Source: Deltaproteobacteria bacterium
GTDB taxonomy: Bacteria; Desulfobacterota; Syntrophia; Syntrophales; UBA2185
DNA length: 26,663 nucleotides
Direction of reading: 5' to 3'
Assembly: GCA_026388495.1 (NCBI GenBank)
Contig: JAPLJQ010000377.1
Span: forward strand, 1-26,663
The number at the start of each line of letters is the position of its first letter. The stretch's first letter is position 1. The notes under the pieces were generated by a model. The model was not told the origin of the DNA, ran no database searches, and worked only from the letters and a program-made list of their open reading frames with translations. Both the position numbers and the translations under genes were made by a program. This document shows positions 15,426-23,028 of the stretch, piece after piece.

Positions 15426-16625
15426 ATGCGAATTACCGACAATATGCGATTCGACACAACAATCAACAACCTTTTCAGCACGCAGTCCCAGTATAACGAC
15501 CTCCTGGAAAAGATTGCGAGTCAGAAAAAGGTCAACCGCGCCTCGGACGATCCGGTCGCAGCCACCAGGATCATCGATATCCGGCAGGGCAAAGCCGCAA
15601 ACGAACAGTACCAGAAAAACATGGATTCCTGCGATTCCTGGATTTCTGCAACGGAATCCAAACTCTCAAGCGCATACGACCTGCTCGTCAACGCGCAGGA
15701 GATTGCCGTGGGGCAGGCCACAGCGACGTCTAATGCCGTGACGCGGCAGATTGCGGCACAGAATGTCCAGTCCCTGATCGATGAGATGAGCAGCCTGGCC
15801 AATGCAAAGACAGGCAACCGCTACCTGTTTTCCGGATCCAGAAACGATGGCGAACCCTTCTCAGCCGTCCTGTCGGCCGCCACGATCGAGCAAGCCCAGG
15901 AAGCCGTGGGCAATACATTTGCGGGAGACGTTGTGTCATCCGGAACCTATGCGGGCACTGTCAATAAAACCTATGCGGTCAAAATCACGACGGACGGCAT
16001 TCTGGCCGATGCCGAATATCAGTTCTCGACGGACGGTGGCCGTACATGGAACGGAATCAACCTGCCCATTGCTGGAGGCTCTGTCAACCTCGGCGACGGC
16101 GTAACACTGACCTTCGACGATGCAGCCGGCACGAAGGCGTTTGGCGAAAACGATATTTTTTACGTGAACGCCATTGCCGCCGGTTACTACCGCGGCGACA
16201 GCGAGAACCTGTCCATGACAATCAACCGGAGAACAAACCTGACCTATAATATCAGTGGTGCGGAAGCCTTCACCTTGGCAGGCAGCAACGGCATCGACAT
16301 CTTCAAGACGCTCAACGACCTGAAGGACGCCCTGAACAGCAACAACGTTCAGGGTATTTCCGGCCAGTTGGACAACCTGAAGAACGCACAGAACCAGGTC
16401 ACCATGAACCAGTCCCGATGCGGGACGAAAGCAAACCATCTCGAGGTGGTGAAAAACAGCATAGCAGACTTCGACAAGAATCTGAGCGATCTGCTCTCCG
16501 TAGTGCAGGATGCAGACCTCGCGGACCTTGCGACCAGACTGTCCATGAAAGAAATCGCCTTGAAGGCGTCCTACGCCATGGCCTCAAAGATCGGTAACAC
16601 CACGATCCTTGACTTTATTAAATAA
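15426..16625 (+). CDS. flgL: FlgL, hook-filament junction protein 3
   Basis: 399 aa from the ATG at 15426 preceded by AGGGGA. The N-terminal flagellin-like helices have M-R-I-T-D-N-M-R-F, then L-L-E-K-I-A-S-Q-K-K-V-N-R-A-S-D-D-P-V-A-A. The region around residue 130 reads A-N-A-K-T-G-N-R-Y-L-F-S-G-S. The C-terminal helix ends L-K-A-S-Y-A-M-A-S-K-I-G-N-T-T-I-L-D-F-I-K. It is longer than enteric FlgL because of a central beta-rich insert (about residues 170-270). It joins FlgK to the flagellin filament. Confidence 0.96.
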   Translation: MRITDNMRFDTTINNLFSTQSQYNDLLEKIASQKKVNRASDDPVAATRIIDIRQGKAANEQYQKNMDSCDSWISATESKLSSAYDLLVNAQEIAVGQATATSNAVTRQIAAQNVQSLIDEMSSLANAKTGNRYLFSGSRNDGEPFSAVLSAATIEQAQEAVGNTFAGDVVSSGTYAGTVNKTYAVKITTDGILADAEYQFSTDGGRTWNGINLPIAGGSVNLGDGVTLTFDDAAGTKAFGENDIFYVNAIAAGYYRGDSENLSMTINRRTNLTYNISGAEAFTLAGSNGIDIFKTLNDLKDALNSNNVQGISGQLDNLKNAQNQVTMNQSRCGTKANHLEVVKNSIADFDKNLSDLLSVVQDADLADLATRLSMKEIALKASYAMASKIGNTTILDFIK

Positions 16626-16632
16626 TATTGAT

Positions 16633-16651
16633 TCACTTCGTTCGCACTGAC
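16633..16651 (+). repeat. Short repeat, copy 2 (between flgL and csrA)
   Basis: TCACTTCGTTCG followed by CACTGAC matches the reverse complement of 13436-13454 at 17 of 19 positions. Two changes weaken the hairpin. The two copies are inverted relative to each other and bracket flgN, flgK and flgL. Confidence 0.5.
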
Positions 16652-16704
16652 AAAACGGGCATATCTCTATGTGTCCGTTTATCCGGCGAAAGAAAGGCAG
16701 AAAC

Positions 16705-16938
16705 ATGCTGATCCTGACACGGAAGTTGGGGGAATCCATCGCCATCGGCGATGACATTAGGATAACCTTTTTAGATATTAAAGGGAAACAACTGCGGATA
16801 GGAATTGAGGCTCCAAAGAATGTCTCCGTTCATCGTGGCGAGATATACAGGCTGATTCAGGAACAGAACCTTCAGGCCGCTGCTTCCGATATGAAGGTAT
16901 CAGAAATCTGGGGACAAATAAAGAATAATACCGAGTGA
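16705..16938 (+). CDS. csrA: CsrA, RNA-binding translational regulator
   Basis: 77 aa from ATG at 16705; an upstream in-frame ATG at 16669 adds residues not found in the family. The sequence has the complete CsrA fold: M-L-I-L-T-R-K-L-G-E-S-I-A-I-G-D-D-I, then G-K-Q-L-R-I-G-I-E-A-P-K-N-V-S-V-H-R-G-E-I-Y. The RNA-contact residues Leu4 and Arg6 and the V-H-R-x-E-I strand with Arg44 are present. CsrA binds GGA motifs in mRNA leaders. The neighbouring fliW suggests that its main target here is the fliC leader. Confidence 0.97.
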   Translation: MLILTRKLGESIAIGDDIRITFLDIKGKQLRIGIEAPKNVSVHRGEIYRLIQEQNLQAAASDMKVSEIWGQIKNNTE

Positions 16939-16985
16939 TGAGTGCTGCGCGGAAACCGGCATACAGAACAGTAGGAGGAGAAACT

Positions 16986-17495
16986 ATGAAAATAAATACA
17001 TCGCGTTTTGGAGAGATTGAAATACGGGAATCGGAATTGATTGTGATGAAAGGTTCCATTCTCGGTTTTGAAAATCTAAACCGGTTTGTACTGCTGATCA
17101 ACGATGCAAAAACGCCCCTCTGGTGGATGCAGTGCGTCGACACTCCTTCCGTTGCCTTTGTCGTCGTCAATCCCCGCATCATAAAGCCCGACTATGACCC
17201 GGTTGTTCTTGAAGGTCATCGGGAATTTCTGGATATCAAAAACAGTGATGATATGGCACTGCTGTCCATAGTCACCGTACGCTCCCATCCGTTCCGGGTA
17301 ACAGCAAATCTCAGAGCCCCCATTCTGATCAATGCCGCGAAAAGAATGGCCAATCAGATTGTTCTTGAAGATCCCGATTATCCGATTCAGTATGACGTCC
17401 TTGATCATAAGGCTGATTTTGACCGGGGCTTATCCGACGAACCGGGAGGCCCGGGCGGATTGGACAAGCTTTCTTTTACCACCGCAGCGATATAG
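16986..17495 (+). CDS. fliW: FliW, flagellar assembly factor and CsrA antagonist
   Basis: 169 aa from ATG at 16986, with AGGAGGAG ideally spaced; the earlier in-frame start overlapping csrA is rejected. FliW features are M-K-I-N-T-S-R-F-G-E-I-E-I, then I-L-G-F-E-N-L-N-R-F-V-L-L and W-W-M-Q-C-V-D-T-P-S-V-A-F-V-V-V-N-P. The later A-N-L-R-A-P-I-L-I-N-A stretch is also diagnostic. In Bacillus, FliW binds either CsrA or flagellin, so translation of flagellin is matched to its export. The gene is last in the plus-strand block and converges on flaG with a 25-base gap and no visible terminator. Confidence 0.96.
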   Translation: MKINTSRFGEIEIRESELIVMKGSILGFENLNRFVLLINDAKTPLWWMQCVDTPSVAFVVVNPRIIKPDYDPVVLEGHREFLDIKNSDDMALLSIVTVRSHPFRVTANLRAPILINAAKRMANQIVLEDPDYPIQYDVLDHKADFDRGLSDEPGGPGGLDKLSFTTAAI

Positions 17496-17520
17496 TCTGA
17501 AAGGGGTAAGGAAGAAGTCG

Positions 17521-17862
17521 TTAAATCTGCCGATTGAAGATGATTCCTGCCAACTCAGTCATTTTGGCATACAGATTCTGGATTTCTTTTGCAGGAATTT
17601 CACGAATGACCTCGCCCGATTCCTTGTCAGTAACAACAACCGCTATTCTTTCACCGCGTTCGCCATAGGTGGAAAATTCCAGACTGACATTTATCCTGTC
17701 GATCTGGCCCTGCATTTCTTCAATCATTCTTTTCACCTGCTCCCTGCTGGCAGCAGCATCTCCTGCTGCCAGATTCTGCGGGGAAAGATTCTGCCTTGGT
17801 GCGGCTGCAGCGACCGGAGCACCGGTCATTGCGCCGCTAATGCCCACAGCGGTGGTGTTCAT
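17521..17862 (-). CDS. flaG: FlaG family protein
   Basis: 113 aa. The ATG at 17862 is preceded by AAAGGGGGTG; a GTG three codons earlier overlaps that site. The first half is Ala- and Gln-rich and disordered. The second half matches FlaG: L-E-F-S-T-Y-G-E-R-G-E-R-I-A-V-V-V-T-D-K-E-S-G-E-V-I-R-E-I-P. FlaG is a small filament-associated protein affecting filament length in some species, with unknown mechanism. It is last in the fliD-fliS-fliT-like series but has its own sigma28-type promoter. Confidence 0.92.
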   Translation of the reverse strand: MNTTAVGISGAMTGAPVAAAAPRQNLSPQNLAAGDAAASREQVKRMIEEMQGQIDRINVSLEFSTYGERGERIAVVVTDKESGEVIREIPAKEIQNLYAKMTELAGIIFNRQI

Positions 17863-17902
17863 TTTTTTCACCCCCTTTCATTTGCTTCTCCCTTTAATCA
17901 TC

Positions 17903-17929
17903 TTATCGGCATTTTCCACATAAACTTGA
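17903..17929 (-). promoter_or_regulatory. Putative sigma28 promoter for flaG
   Basis: Reading on the minus strand: TCAAGTTT (17929-17922), 11 bases, then GCCGATAA (17910-17903). The -10 is perfect, the -35 has one mismatch, and the 11-base spacing is that of enteric flagellar promoters. The predicted start is roughly 35 bases upstream of the flaG ATG. The rest of the 17872-18023 gap shows nothing else. Confidence 0.75.
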
Positions 17930-18023
17930 ATTTTATAAGGCGTTCCTTTCAATTCCTTAAAATTACTCAGTGTCTGTGTAACAGACCACTCCTTTATTTT
18001 TATATGAACATAAGATAAGTGGA

Positions 18024-18470
18024 TTATGTCTGTATACTTAGAAACTTCGGTATCCGCTGCCGATGAGCGGCATATCCCTGGAGTGCTTCCTCATTTCTGT
18101 TAATGATCGCCATTTCTTTTCTCAATGCCTCATATCTACCCGCTGCAATCACTTCACATTCCCGGTTTGTGGAATCAATTTGTCTCAGCCTCTCATGCAG
18201 CTCTTCCGCTATTTTAACCATTTCCCCGGTCGTTGCCGTATTTGCGTCAAAAGCGTCTGCCTGCCGATACCGGTCAATCCAATGATCCAGATGATCGATT
18301 AGCCCGATCAGTTCTTCGCGGCGTTTGATGAGATCTGTCACGGCTTGCGCCTCATCATCTTCAAATGCCTTTTTCAGGTTCAAGGTGGCGGTCAGGAAAT
18401 CATTGCATGCCTGTAATTTCTGTGTCAGTACAGTAACTACTTCGTCATTATGCTTTTTCACTATCTTCAC
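18024..18470 (-). CDS. FliT/FlgN-like flagellar chaperone (tentative)
   Basis: 148 aa from GTG at 18470; a GTG at 18461 preceded by AAGGGTGA is an alternative. It is an all-helical, charged protein with no membrane segment: T-A-T-L-N-L-K-K-A-F, L-I-K-R-R-E-E-L-I-G-L-I-D-H-L and R-L-R-Q-I-D-S-T-N-R-E-C-E-V-I. Helices of this kind and the slot immediately downstream of fliS are where FliT, the FliD chaperone, is found in many bacteria. Sequence alone does not prove FliT. A FlgN-type export chaperone is the other option. Confidence 0.7.
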   Translation of the reverse strand: MKIVKKHNDEVVTVLTQKLQACNDFLTATLNLKKAFEDDEAQAVTDLIKRREELIGLIDHLDHWIDRYRQADAFDANTATTGEMVKIAEELHERLRQIDSTNRECEVIAAGRYEALRKEMAIINRNEEALQGYAAHRQRIPKFLSIQT

Positions 18471-18544
18471 CCTTACCTATCCAGGCCGGTCATCGTATCG
18501 CCATGAATATTAGGCTATCTGCATCTTTAGCAGTTTTCCGCTCT

Positions 18545-19006
18545 TTATGCGTTCCATGCCTGGGCCGACATGGTCTGTCTGGCGACGCCATAAGGAGATA
18601 TGCCGGACTGCTGGGGTTTTGCATCGTCCGTTCGCTGGGGTGGTGTTGAGATGGCCTTCCAGGCCGATTCAAGCTCTTCCAGCATTCGAATCACATCGTC
18701 AAAGGTCTTGAGATCCTTTTTCAGGTCTGCTTCCGTCAATGCCTGGGTCATGTACATATACAAAGCCCGCAGGTTTACCGCTATATGGCCCCCCTTCGGC
18801 ATGTCCAGGGAAGCATTCAATTCATTGATGAAATCGATCGCTTTCTGCAAGGCCTTTCCCTTGGTTCCATAATCCTTGGCAGCATAGGCGTCTCTGGCCA
18901 GTTTGAGGCTGCTGACAGCCCCCTCATAACACATGATCACCAGCTTTGCCGGATTAGCCGTCGTGATATTGGATTGCTGATATATGTTTACGACCTTCTG
19001 ATACAT
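18545..19006 (-). CDS. fliS: FliS, flagellin export chaperone
   Basis: 153 aa, preceded by GGGAGG. FliS hallmarks are Y-Q-K-V-V-N-I-Y-Q-Q-S-N-I-T-T-A-N-P-A-K-L-V-I-M-C-Y-E-G-A, then K-A-I-D-F-I-N-E-L-N-A-S-L-D and N-L-R-A-L-Y-M-Y-M. It is an antiparallel helical bundle that caps the flagellin C-terminus until export. The Pro- and Gln-rich tail after residue 120 is slightly longer than usual. It is 32 bases downstream of fliD. Confidence 0.96.
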   Translation of the reverse strand: MYQKVVNIYQQSNITTANPAKLVIMCYEGAVSSLKLARDAYAAKDYGTKGKALQKAIDFINELNASLDMPKGGHIAVNLRALYMYMTQALTEADLKKDLKTFDDVIRMLEELESAWKAISTPPQRTDDAKPQQSGISPYGVARQTMSAQAWNA

Positions 19007-19038
19007 GAATGTTTACCTCCCCTTTCTGAAATTACGTG

Positions 19039-21702
19039 TTATTTCCAACCGTTCTCAGCCGCAGTGAGCTGGCCCGTGAGCCAGTTGCTCTGGCTTTGGA
19101 CCTTCTGTATGGCCAGCTCCATCTGCACAAAACGGTTGGTCAGCTGCTCCTTCTTGCGGGCCAGTTGCGCTTCCATTTCATCGATCTGTTTATCATACCT
19201 GCTCATACTGCTCTGAATCGATTGCTGCTTGTAGGAAACATAGCCGTCGATGGAATCGGTAATATGAAACAGGGCGCGATCATAAAGCTCTGCAACCCCT
19301 AAGGTTAGTTTCATCGTCCCCACATCGCCCGTTGTCGATCCGGTGTATGTAACGACCAGGCCATCAATATTCGCGGCCCCGCTGTTTCCGGTCAGGACCT
19401 GGCCGACGCCTGTCGCCGCTTCGCCATTGATCGTTCCGGCCACATCAACCCCATTGTTGACCACCTGATCTCCCCCGGTCCACAAGAGATTGTTCAGTTG
19501 GTGGATGGTGAAACTGTGCCCCGCACCATAAGTGCTACTGGAAAGGATCAAGTGACTCCCCGAATCGGCTGCAGCACTGATATCCAGACCGGCTGTAGCC
19601 AGCTCACTGTTCACGGCATTGACGATCTGGGTCATGGTCAGGCCGCTGGCCAGGTTGACCGTTGCGACCTTGCTTCCCTCGGTGATGGTCAACGTTTCAG
19701 CACCGCTGAGGCTGGTGTTATTCGAAGCTGCGGATGTGCTCTTTGTTGCCGCCGTATCGATATGAACCGTATAGTCACCCCGCTTCGTATTTTTACCATG
19801 TGCGATGTACGACAGGTCGCCCACACTGGCTTCGCCGTCTGCCGAGAAGAGTTTCTTTACATCGTTGAAGTTGGTAGTCAGGTAGCCGCTTAGCTTTTCT
19901 TCGTCCACCGAGAGCTGTCCATACCGATCCACGCTGACACCCACCAGCCCCAGGGTCGAATAATCGGATGATACTCCCCAGACGCTCTGAGTCAAAATCG
20001 ATGTCAGATCGGATTTGACGGAAGAAAGCGTTCCGTCCCCGAACAGGATCCCGCCTGTCGTCTTTTTCGTTGCGTCGTATGTGTTCTGGGTGCTGATATA
20101 GGATGAAATGCTGTTGTAACTCGTCACAAAGGTATTGATCTTCGCCATGATGGCGTCGATGTCCTGGCTGATGTTAAGTGTTACCGTCGTTCCCGTATCC
20201 GCTTTGAGAAGGTCAAGGGTTACACCCGTCAGGATATCGTCAATCGTATTGGAAGACCGCGTCACCGTTACGCCATCCAGCATTACGGATACATCCGCGC
20301 CGGCCACAAGCTGCCGTTTCCTGACCGAAACGGCGCAGCCGAGGTCGCCATTTGCATCGAACAATAAGGTATTGTCATCCGTTCCACCGCTGTTTTTTAC
20401 ACCGGTCTTCAGGGCGAGCGGACTCGCTCCGGGTGTGTTGTCAGTGACGATGAGTTTTCCATTGCTCGTGATAGACGCAGTCACATCGCCGAACAGAGAC
20501 TGGATCTTGGTAAGAAGATCGCCGACCGTCGTTGCATTAGACAGGACCAGCGAATCGTTCAGAACGGCCATTCCATTTGTATCCGTGCCTTCGAGGTGAA
20601 TATAGTCCGTATTCAGGTACCCGGTATAGCCGTCGATATCCTTGATCAGCGTATCCGCCGTGATGGCCGCTCCGCCGGAGGTATTGGCAATATCTCCGGT
20701 CACTCCGTACACATCCGACACGCCTCCTTTGATGAATCCCAGTGTCTCCAAGATATTGTTCTTGTCCGTATAGGTGTTGGCGGAACCGGATACCATCAAA
20801 CGGTAATAGGTCTGGCTATCTTCAGTTTCACTGGTAATGGACACTGTCAGGCCGGCAGCGGCAAATTTTGTTTGCAGGGAGCTGAGCGTGTCCGTATTGA
20901 GATCGATGGCGCCGCCGGCTTGGCCATTAATAACAAGATCCCCGACGCCGGATATCTGGGCGTCCGTCAGTCCGAGCAGCGACTTGATGGAAGTGGAGGT
21001 GCTGGTGAAGCGATCCGTCCGATCCCCGCCGGCCAGATGATTCTTGGCTGTGCGTCCGGTGTCGAGTAACCCGAATTGCTTGATGAGGTCCGTTGAACCG
21101 CCATTGGACAGGCTGATGCCGGAAGCCCCCGTGTCGTCGCTGGTAAGGACCAGGCGGTAGTCGCTTGCTCCATAGCTTATAATGCTTGCCGTAACTCCTG
21201 TAGCCGCTGTTCCGGAATTGGCATTGTTTATCTTGGTCCCTACGCTGGACAGGGTATCCGTTGCGGTGATGGTGATCACTTTGCCGTTAATCAGGATATC
21301 CCCGGCGTAACCTGCGCCAAGGGCGCTGGTTACGCTCGTAAAAGCAGTAGAGGACAGCTTCTGGGCTGCAGCCAGATTGTTGACCTTGAGGCTATATGAT
21401 CCGGCAGATGCCGTTGATGAAGTTGTGGCCGTCAGCAGGTCGGACGCCTTGACGGTGGCGCTGTCGGTCGTCATTGCAGCCTTGAACACGCCGAACGCTT
21501 CCGGATCTTTCAGGTTACCCGCTGCGGTCTTTAAAGCCAAAAGTTTGGTGTTCAAAGACTGCCACTCGGTCAGTTTTGCCGCTTCGCTTGTCTTTTTTTC
21601 CGAAACTGTATCGACGCGCTGGTGATCGACGGCAATGAGCTGATCTATCATTGTCTGCCAGTCGAATCCGCTTGAAAGGCCGCTGATCAGGTTGGTGCTC
21701 AT
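19039..21702 (-). CDS. fliD: FliD, filament cap protein (unusually long)
   Basis: 887 aa from the ATG at 21702, with AGGAG upstream; an in-frame start at 21741 is rejected. The N-terminus has the FliD signature (N-L-I-S-G-L-S-S-G-F-D-W-Q-T-M-I-D-Q-L-I). The C-terminal part has I-S-S-Y-I-S-T-Q-N, L-G-L-V-G-V-S-V-D-R-Y-G-Q-L-S-V-D-E-E-K-L and a terminal coiled coil around R-Y-D-K-Q-I-D-E-M-E-A-Q-L. Enteric FliD has about 470 residues. The extra length is beta-rich, Ser/Thr/Asp-rich and includes several hook-IN-like segments (for example G-S-Y-S-L-K-V-N-N-L-A-A-A-Q). It is the cap under which flagellin is added. Confidence 0.94.
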   Translation of the reverse strand: MSTNLISGLSSGFDWQTMIDQLIAVDHQRVDTVSEKKTSEAAKLTEWQSLNTKLLALKTAAGNLKDPEAFGVFKAAMTTDSATVKASDLLTATTSSTASAGSYSLKVNNLAAAQKLSSTAFTSVTSALGAGYAGDILINGKVITITATDTLSSVGTKINNANSGTAATGVTASIISYGASDYRLVLTSDDTGASGISLSNGGSTDLIKQFGLLDTGRTAKNHLAGGDRTDRFTSTSTSIKSLLGLTDAQISGVGDLVINGQAGGAIDLNTDTLSSLQTKFAAAGLTVSITSETEDSQTYYRLMVSGSANTYTDKNNILETLGFIKGGVSDVYGVTGDIANTSGGAAITADTLIKDIDGYTGYLNTDYIHLEGTDTNGMAVLNDSLVLSNATTVGDLLTKIQSLFGDVTASITSNGKLIVTDNTPGASPLALKTGVKNSGGTDDNTLLFDANGDLGCAVSVRKRQLVAGADVSVMLDGVTVTRSSNTIDDILTGVTLDLLKADTGTTVTLNISQDIDAIMAKINTFVTSYNSISSYISTQNTYDATKKTTGGILFGDGTLSSVKSDLTSILTQSVWGVSSDYSTLGLVGVSVDRYGQLSVDEEKLSGYLTTNFNDVKKLFSADGEASVGDLSYIAHGKNTKRGDYTVHIDTAATKSTSAASNNTSLSGAETLTITEGSKVATVNLASGLTMTQIVNAVNSELATAGLDISAAADSGSHLILSSSTYGAGHSFTIHQLNNLLWTGGDQVVNNGVDVAGTINGEAATGVGQVLTGNSGAANIDGLVVTYTGSTTGDVGTMKLTLGVAELYDRALFHITDSIDGYVSYKQQSIQSSMSRYDKQIDEMEAQLARKKEQLTNRFVQMELAIQKVQSQSNWLTGQLTAAENGWK

Positions 21703-21761
21703 AGGTATTATGCTTCTCCTCTTTTTTGTTCGTAAAGACAAGCCTGATGCCTTTACAAATC

Positions 21762-21789
21762 ATATCGGAAAATATTGCCGCATTCTTTA
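21762..21789 (-). promoter_or_regulatory. Putative sigma28 promoter for fliD-fliS-fliT-like
   Basis: On the minus strand: TAAA (21789-21786), 16 bases, then TCCGATAT (21769-21762). The CCGATA core is intact. Spacing is identical to the flgM and fliC promoters. It lies just after the fliC terminator and about 60 bases before the fliD start. Confidence 0.65.
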
Positions 21790-21820
21790 GAATTATTATT
21801 GAGTCTGCAAGGATTCTGCC

Positions 21821-21856
21821 AAAAAAAAGAACCCCGTCTCCGGAGAGGCGGGGTTC
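21821..21856 (-). terminator. Rho-independent terminator after fliC
   Basis: A 12-bp stem (21829-21840 with 21845-21856, including one G-T wobble) closes on the loop CGGA. The plus strand has eight A (21821-21828), giving eight U at the RNA 3' end on the minus strand. It ends 25 bases after the fliC stop codon. Confidence 0.93.
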
Positions 21857-21880
21857 CTGGTGAAAGGGTTTAAAGTGAGG

Positions 21881-22708
21881 TTATTTGAACAACGACAGGA
21901 CATTCTGGGGCGACATGTTGGCCTGTGCCAGCATGGACGTACCGGCCTGTACCAGAATCTGGTTCTTGGTGAAGGTTGTCATTTCCGCAGCCATATCCAC
22001 GTCTCGGATCACTGATTCTGCGGCGGTGAAGTTCTCCAGCGTTACAGAGAGGTTGGTGGCTGCATAACTGAGGCGGTTCTGATAGGAACCGACACTACCG
22101 CGGGCTGTCGCAAGACTGCCAACGGCTGCATCAATCGCAGTCATTGCGGCCGAGGCGGATGCAGCAGAGGCGACTCCGATCGCGGCAGTTATGCCCAGTG
22201 AGGCCGCGCCGATATTAGCGAGAGAGACACTGATTTGTGAATCTGCGGCAGTACTTGTGTAGCCGATCTGGAAGGCTTTGCCAGTAAAAGCACCCGTGGT
22301 CAGCGCTGCGCCCGCATACTTGGTGGAAGTTGAAATCCGGTCAATTTCAGTCTTAAGAGTATCAAACTCAGCGTCAACCTTTGAAATATTAGTCCCCACA
22401 TTGGCAGAGGCGGCCTGGGTGGCCAGTTCCTTCATACGGGTGAGGATGTCGCCGACACTGCTCATGGCCCCATCGGCCGTCTGCAGAAGGGCGTTTGCTT
22501 CCGATATATTTCTCTGTGCGACCTTAACCGAGGCGATGTCTGCCCGGAAACCCTGAGAGATGGCGAGCCCTGCCGCGTCATCTTTGGCGGAGTTGATACG
22601 ATAACCCGAAGACAGTCTCTCCAGCGATTTGCTCAGACCGGTATCAGATACATTCAGGTTCCTCTGTGCGTTCATTGCCGCGATATTGTTTTGAATTCTG
22701 AATCCCAT
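21881..22708 (-). CDS. fliC: Flagellin
   Basis: 275 aa, preceded by AAGGAGGATTTAAAA. The N-terminus is classic (N-N-I-A-A-M-N-A-Q-R-N-L, then L-E-R-L-S-S-G-Y-R-I-N-S-A-K-D-D-A-A-G-L-A-I). The C-terminus has E-S-V-I-R-D-V-D-M-A-A-E-M and ends S-P-Q-N-V-L-S-L-F-K. The short length means that it carries only the D0 and D1 domains with a small Ala/Ser-rich centre; the variable D2/D3 domains of enteric flagellin are missing. No cysteine is present. It is the only flagellin in the window. It has its own promoter and terminator, so it is a monocistronic transcript likely made in large amounts. Confidence 0.97.
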   Translation of the reverse strand: MGFRIQNNIAAMNAQRNLNVSDTGLSKSLERLSSGYRINSAKDDAAGLAISQGFRADIASVKVAQRNISEANALLQTADGAMSSVGDILTRMKELATQAASANVGTNISKVDAEFDTLKTEIDRISTSTKYAGAALTTGAFTGKAFQIGYTSTAADSQISVSLANIGAASLGITAAIGVASAASASAAMTAIDAAVGSLATARGSVGSYQNRLSYAATNLSVTLENFTAAESVIRDVDMAAEMTTFTKNQILVQAGTSMLAQANMSPQNVLSLFK

Positions 22709-22858
22709 TTTTAAATCCTCCTTGATTTTGTTTTATTCTGGCATCCTTGCCGATTTTGTTTGTTAGAGAGTTATTTCTTACCGGAGGTTTTTCAACCTGT
22801 TTCCCGGCTGCCCACGCCGCTTCTTTTCCACCTCCTCCCGTAATCATTTTGTTCGTTT
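22709..22858 (-). promoter_or_regulatory. fliC 5' leader with candidate CsrA sites
   Basis: The roughly 150-base leader predicted from the sigma28 promoter. On the RNA strand it carries one GGA cluster near its 5' end (GGGAGGAGGTGGA, 22840-22828) and a second at and before the ribosome site (AAGGATG around 22747-22742; AAGGAGGA 22723-22716). Between them AGGTT-GAAA-AACCT (22798-22785) forms a hairpin with a GNRA tetraloop, extended by CCGG pairing (22808-22805 with 22784-22781). Two GGA groups, one covering the Shine-Dalgarno, is the layout of CsrA-repressed leaders. csrA and fliW are in the same cluster. Confidence 0.55.
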
Positions 22859-22865
22859 GATACTC

Positions 22866-22893
22866 TTATCGGCAGGATGGAAAGGGAACTTTA
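22866..22893 (-). promoter_or_regulatory. Sigma28 promoter for fliC
   Basis: On the minus strand: TAAAGTTC (22893-22886), then GCCGATAA (22873-22866), with 16 bases between TAAA and the -10 element. It has a perfect -10 and a near-perfect -35. The remaining gap, 22894-23028, up to the stop codon of the next gene, contains no further feature that I can support. Confidence 0.87.
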
Positions 22894-23028
22894 ATTTTTT
22901 TGTTATCCCATGTCGTGGTGTTGTGCACGAGGAATGCCTGACATAATGAACTGTAGGAGAGGCCACCTTGCAAGTATTGAGTTTGAGAAAGGCTTCATGG
23001 AAGGCGGATATAAAGAATGTCCATCTGG

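Noticed and set aside
20596..21069. A plus-strand open frame of 157 codons opposite fliD
   Set aside because: fliD is clearly coding on the minus strand, and the frame has no family resemblance and no promoter.
22644..22847. A short minus-strand open frame starting in the fliC leader and overlapping the fliC start (67 aa)
   Set aside because: It is out of frame with fliC, and its composition follows the leader purine content. A leader peptide cannot be excluded, but nothing supports one beyond the upstream GGAGG, which lies inside the frame rather than before its start.
22897..23028. A terminator or promoter after the glycosyltransferase gene
   Set aside because: No GC-rich stem with a U run was found on the minus strand, and no additional sigma28 or sigma54 motif beyond the fliC promoter.
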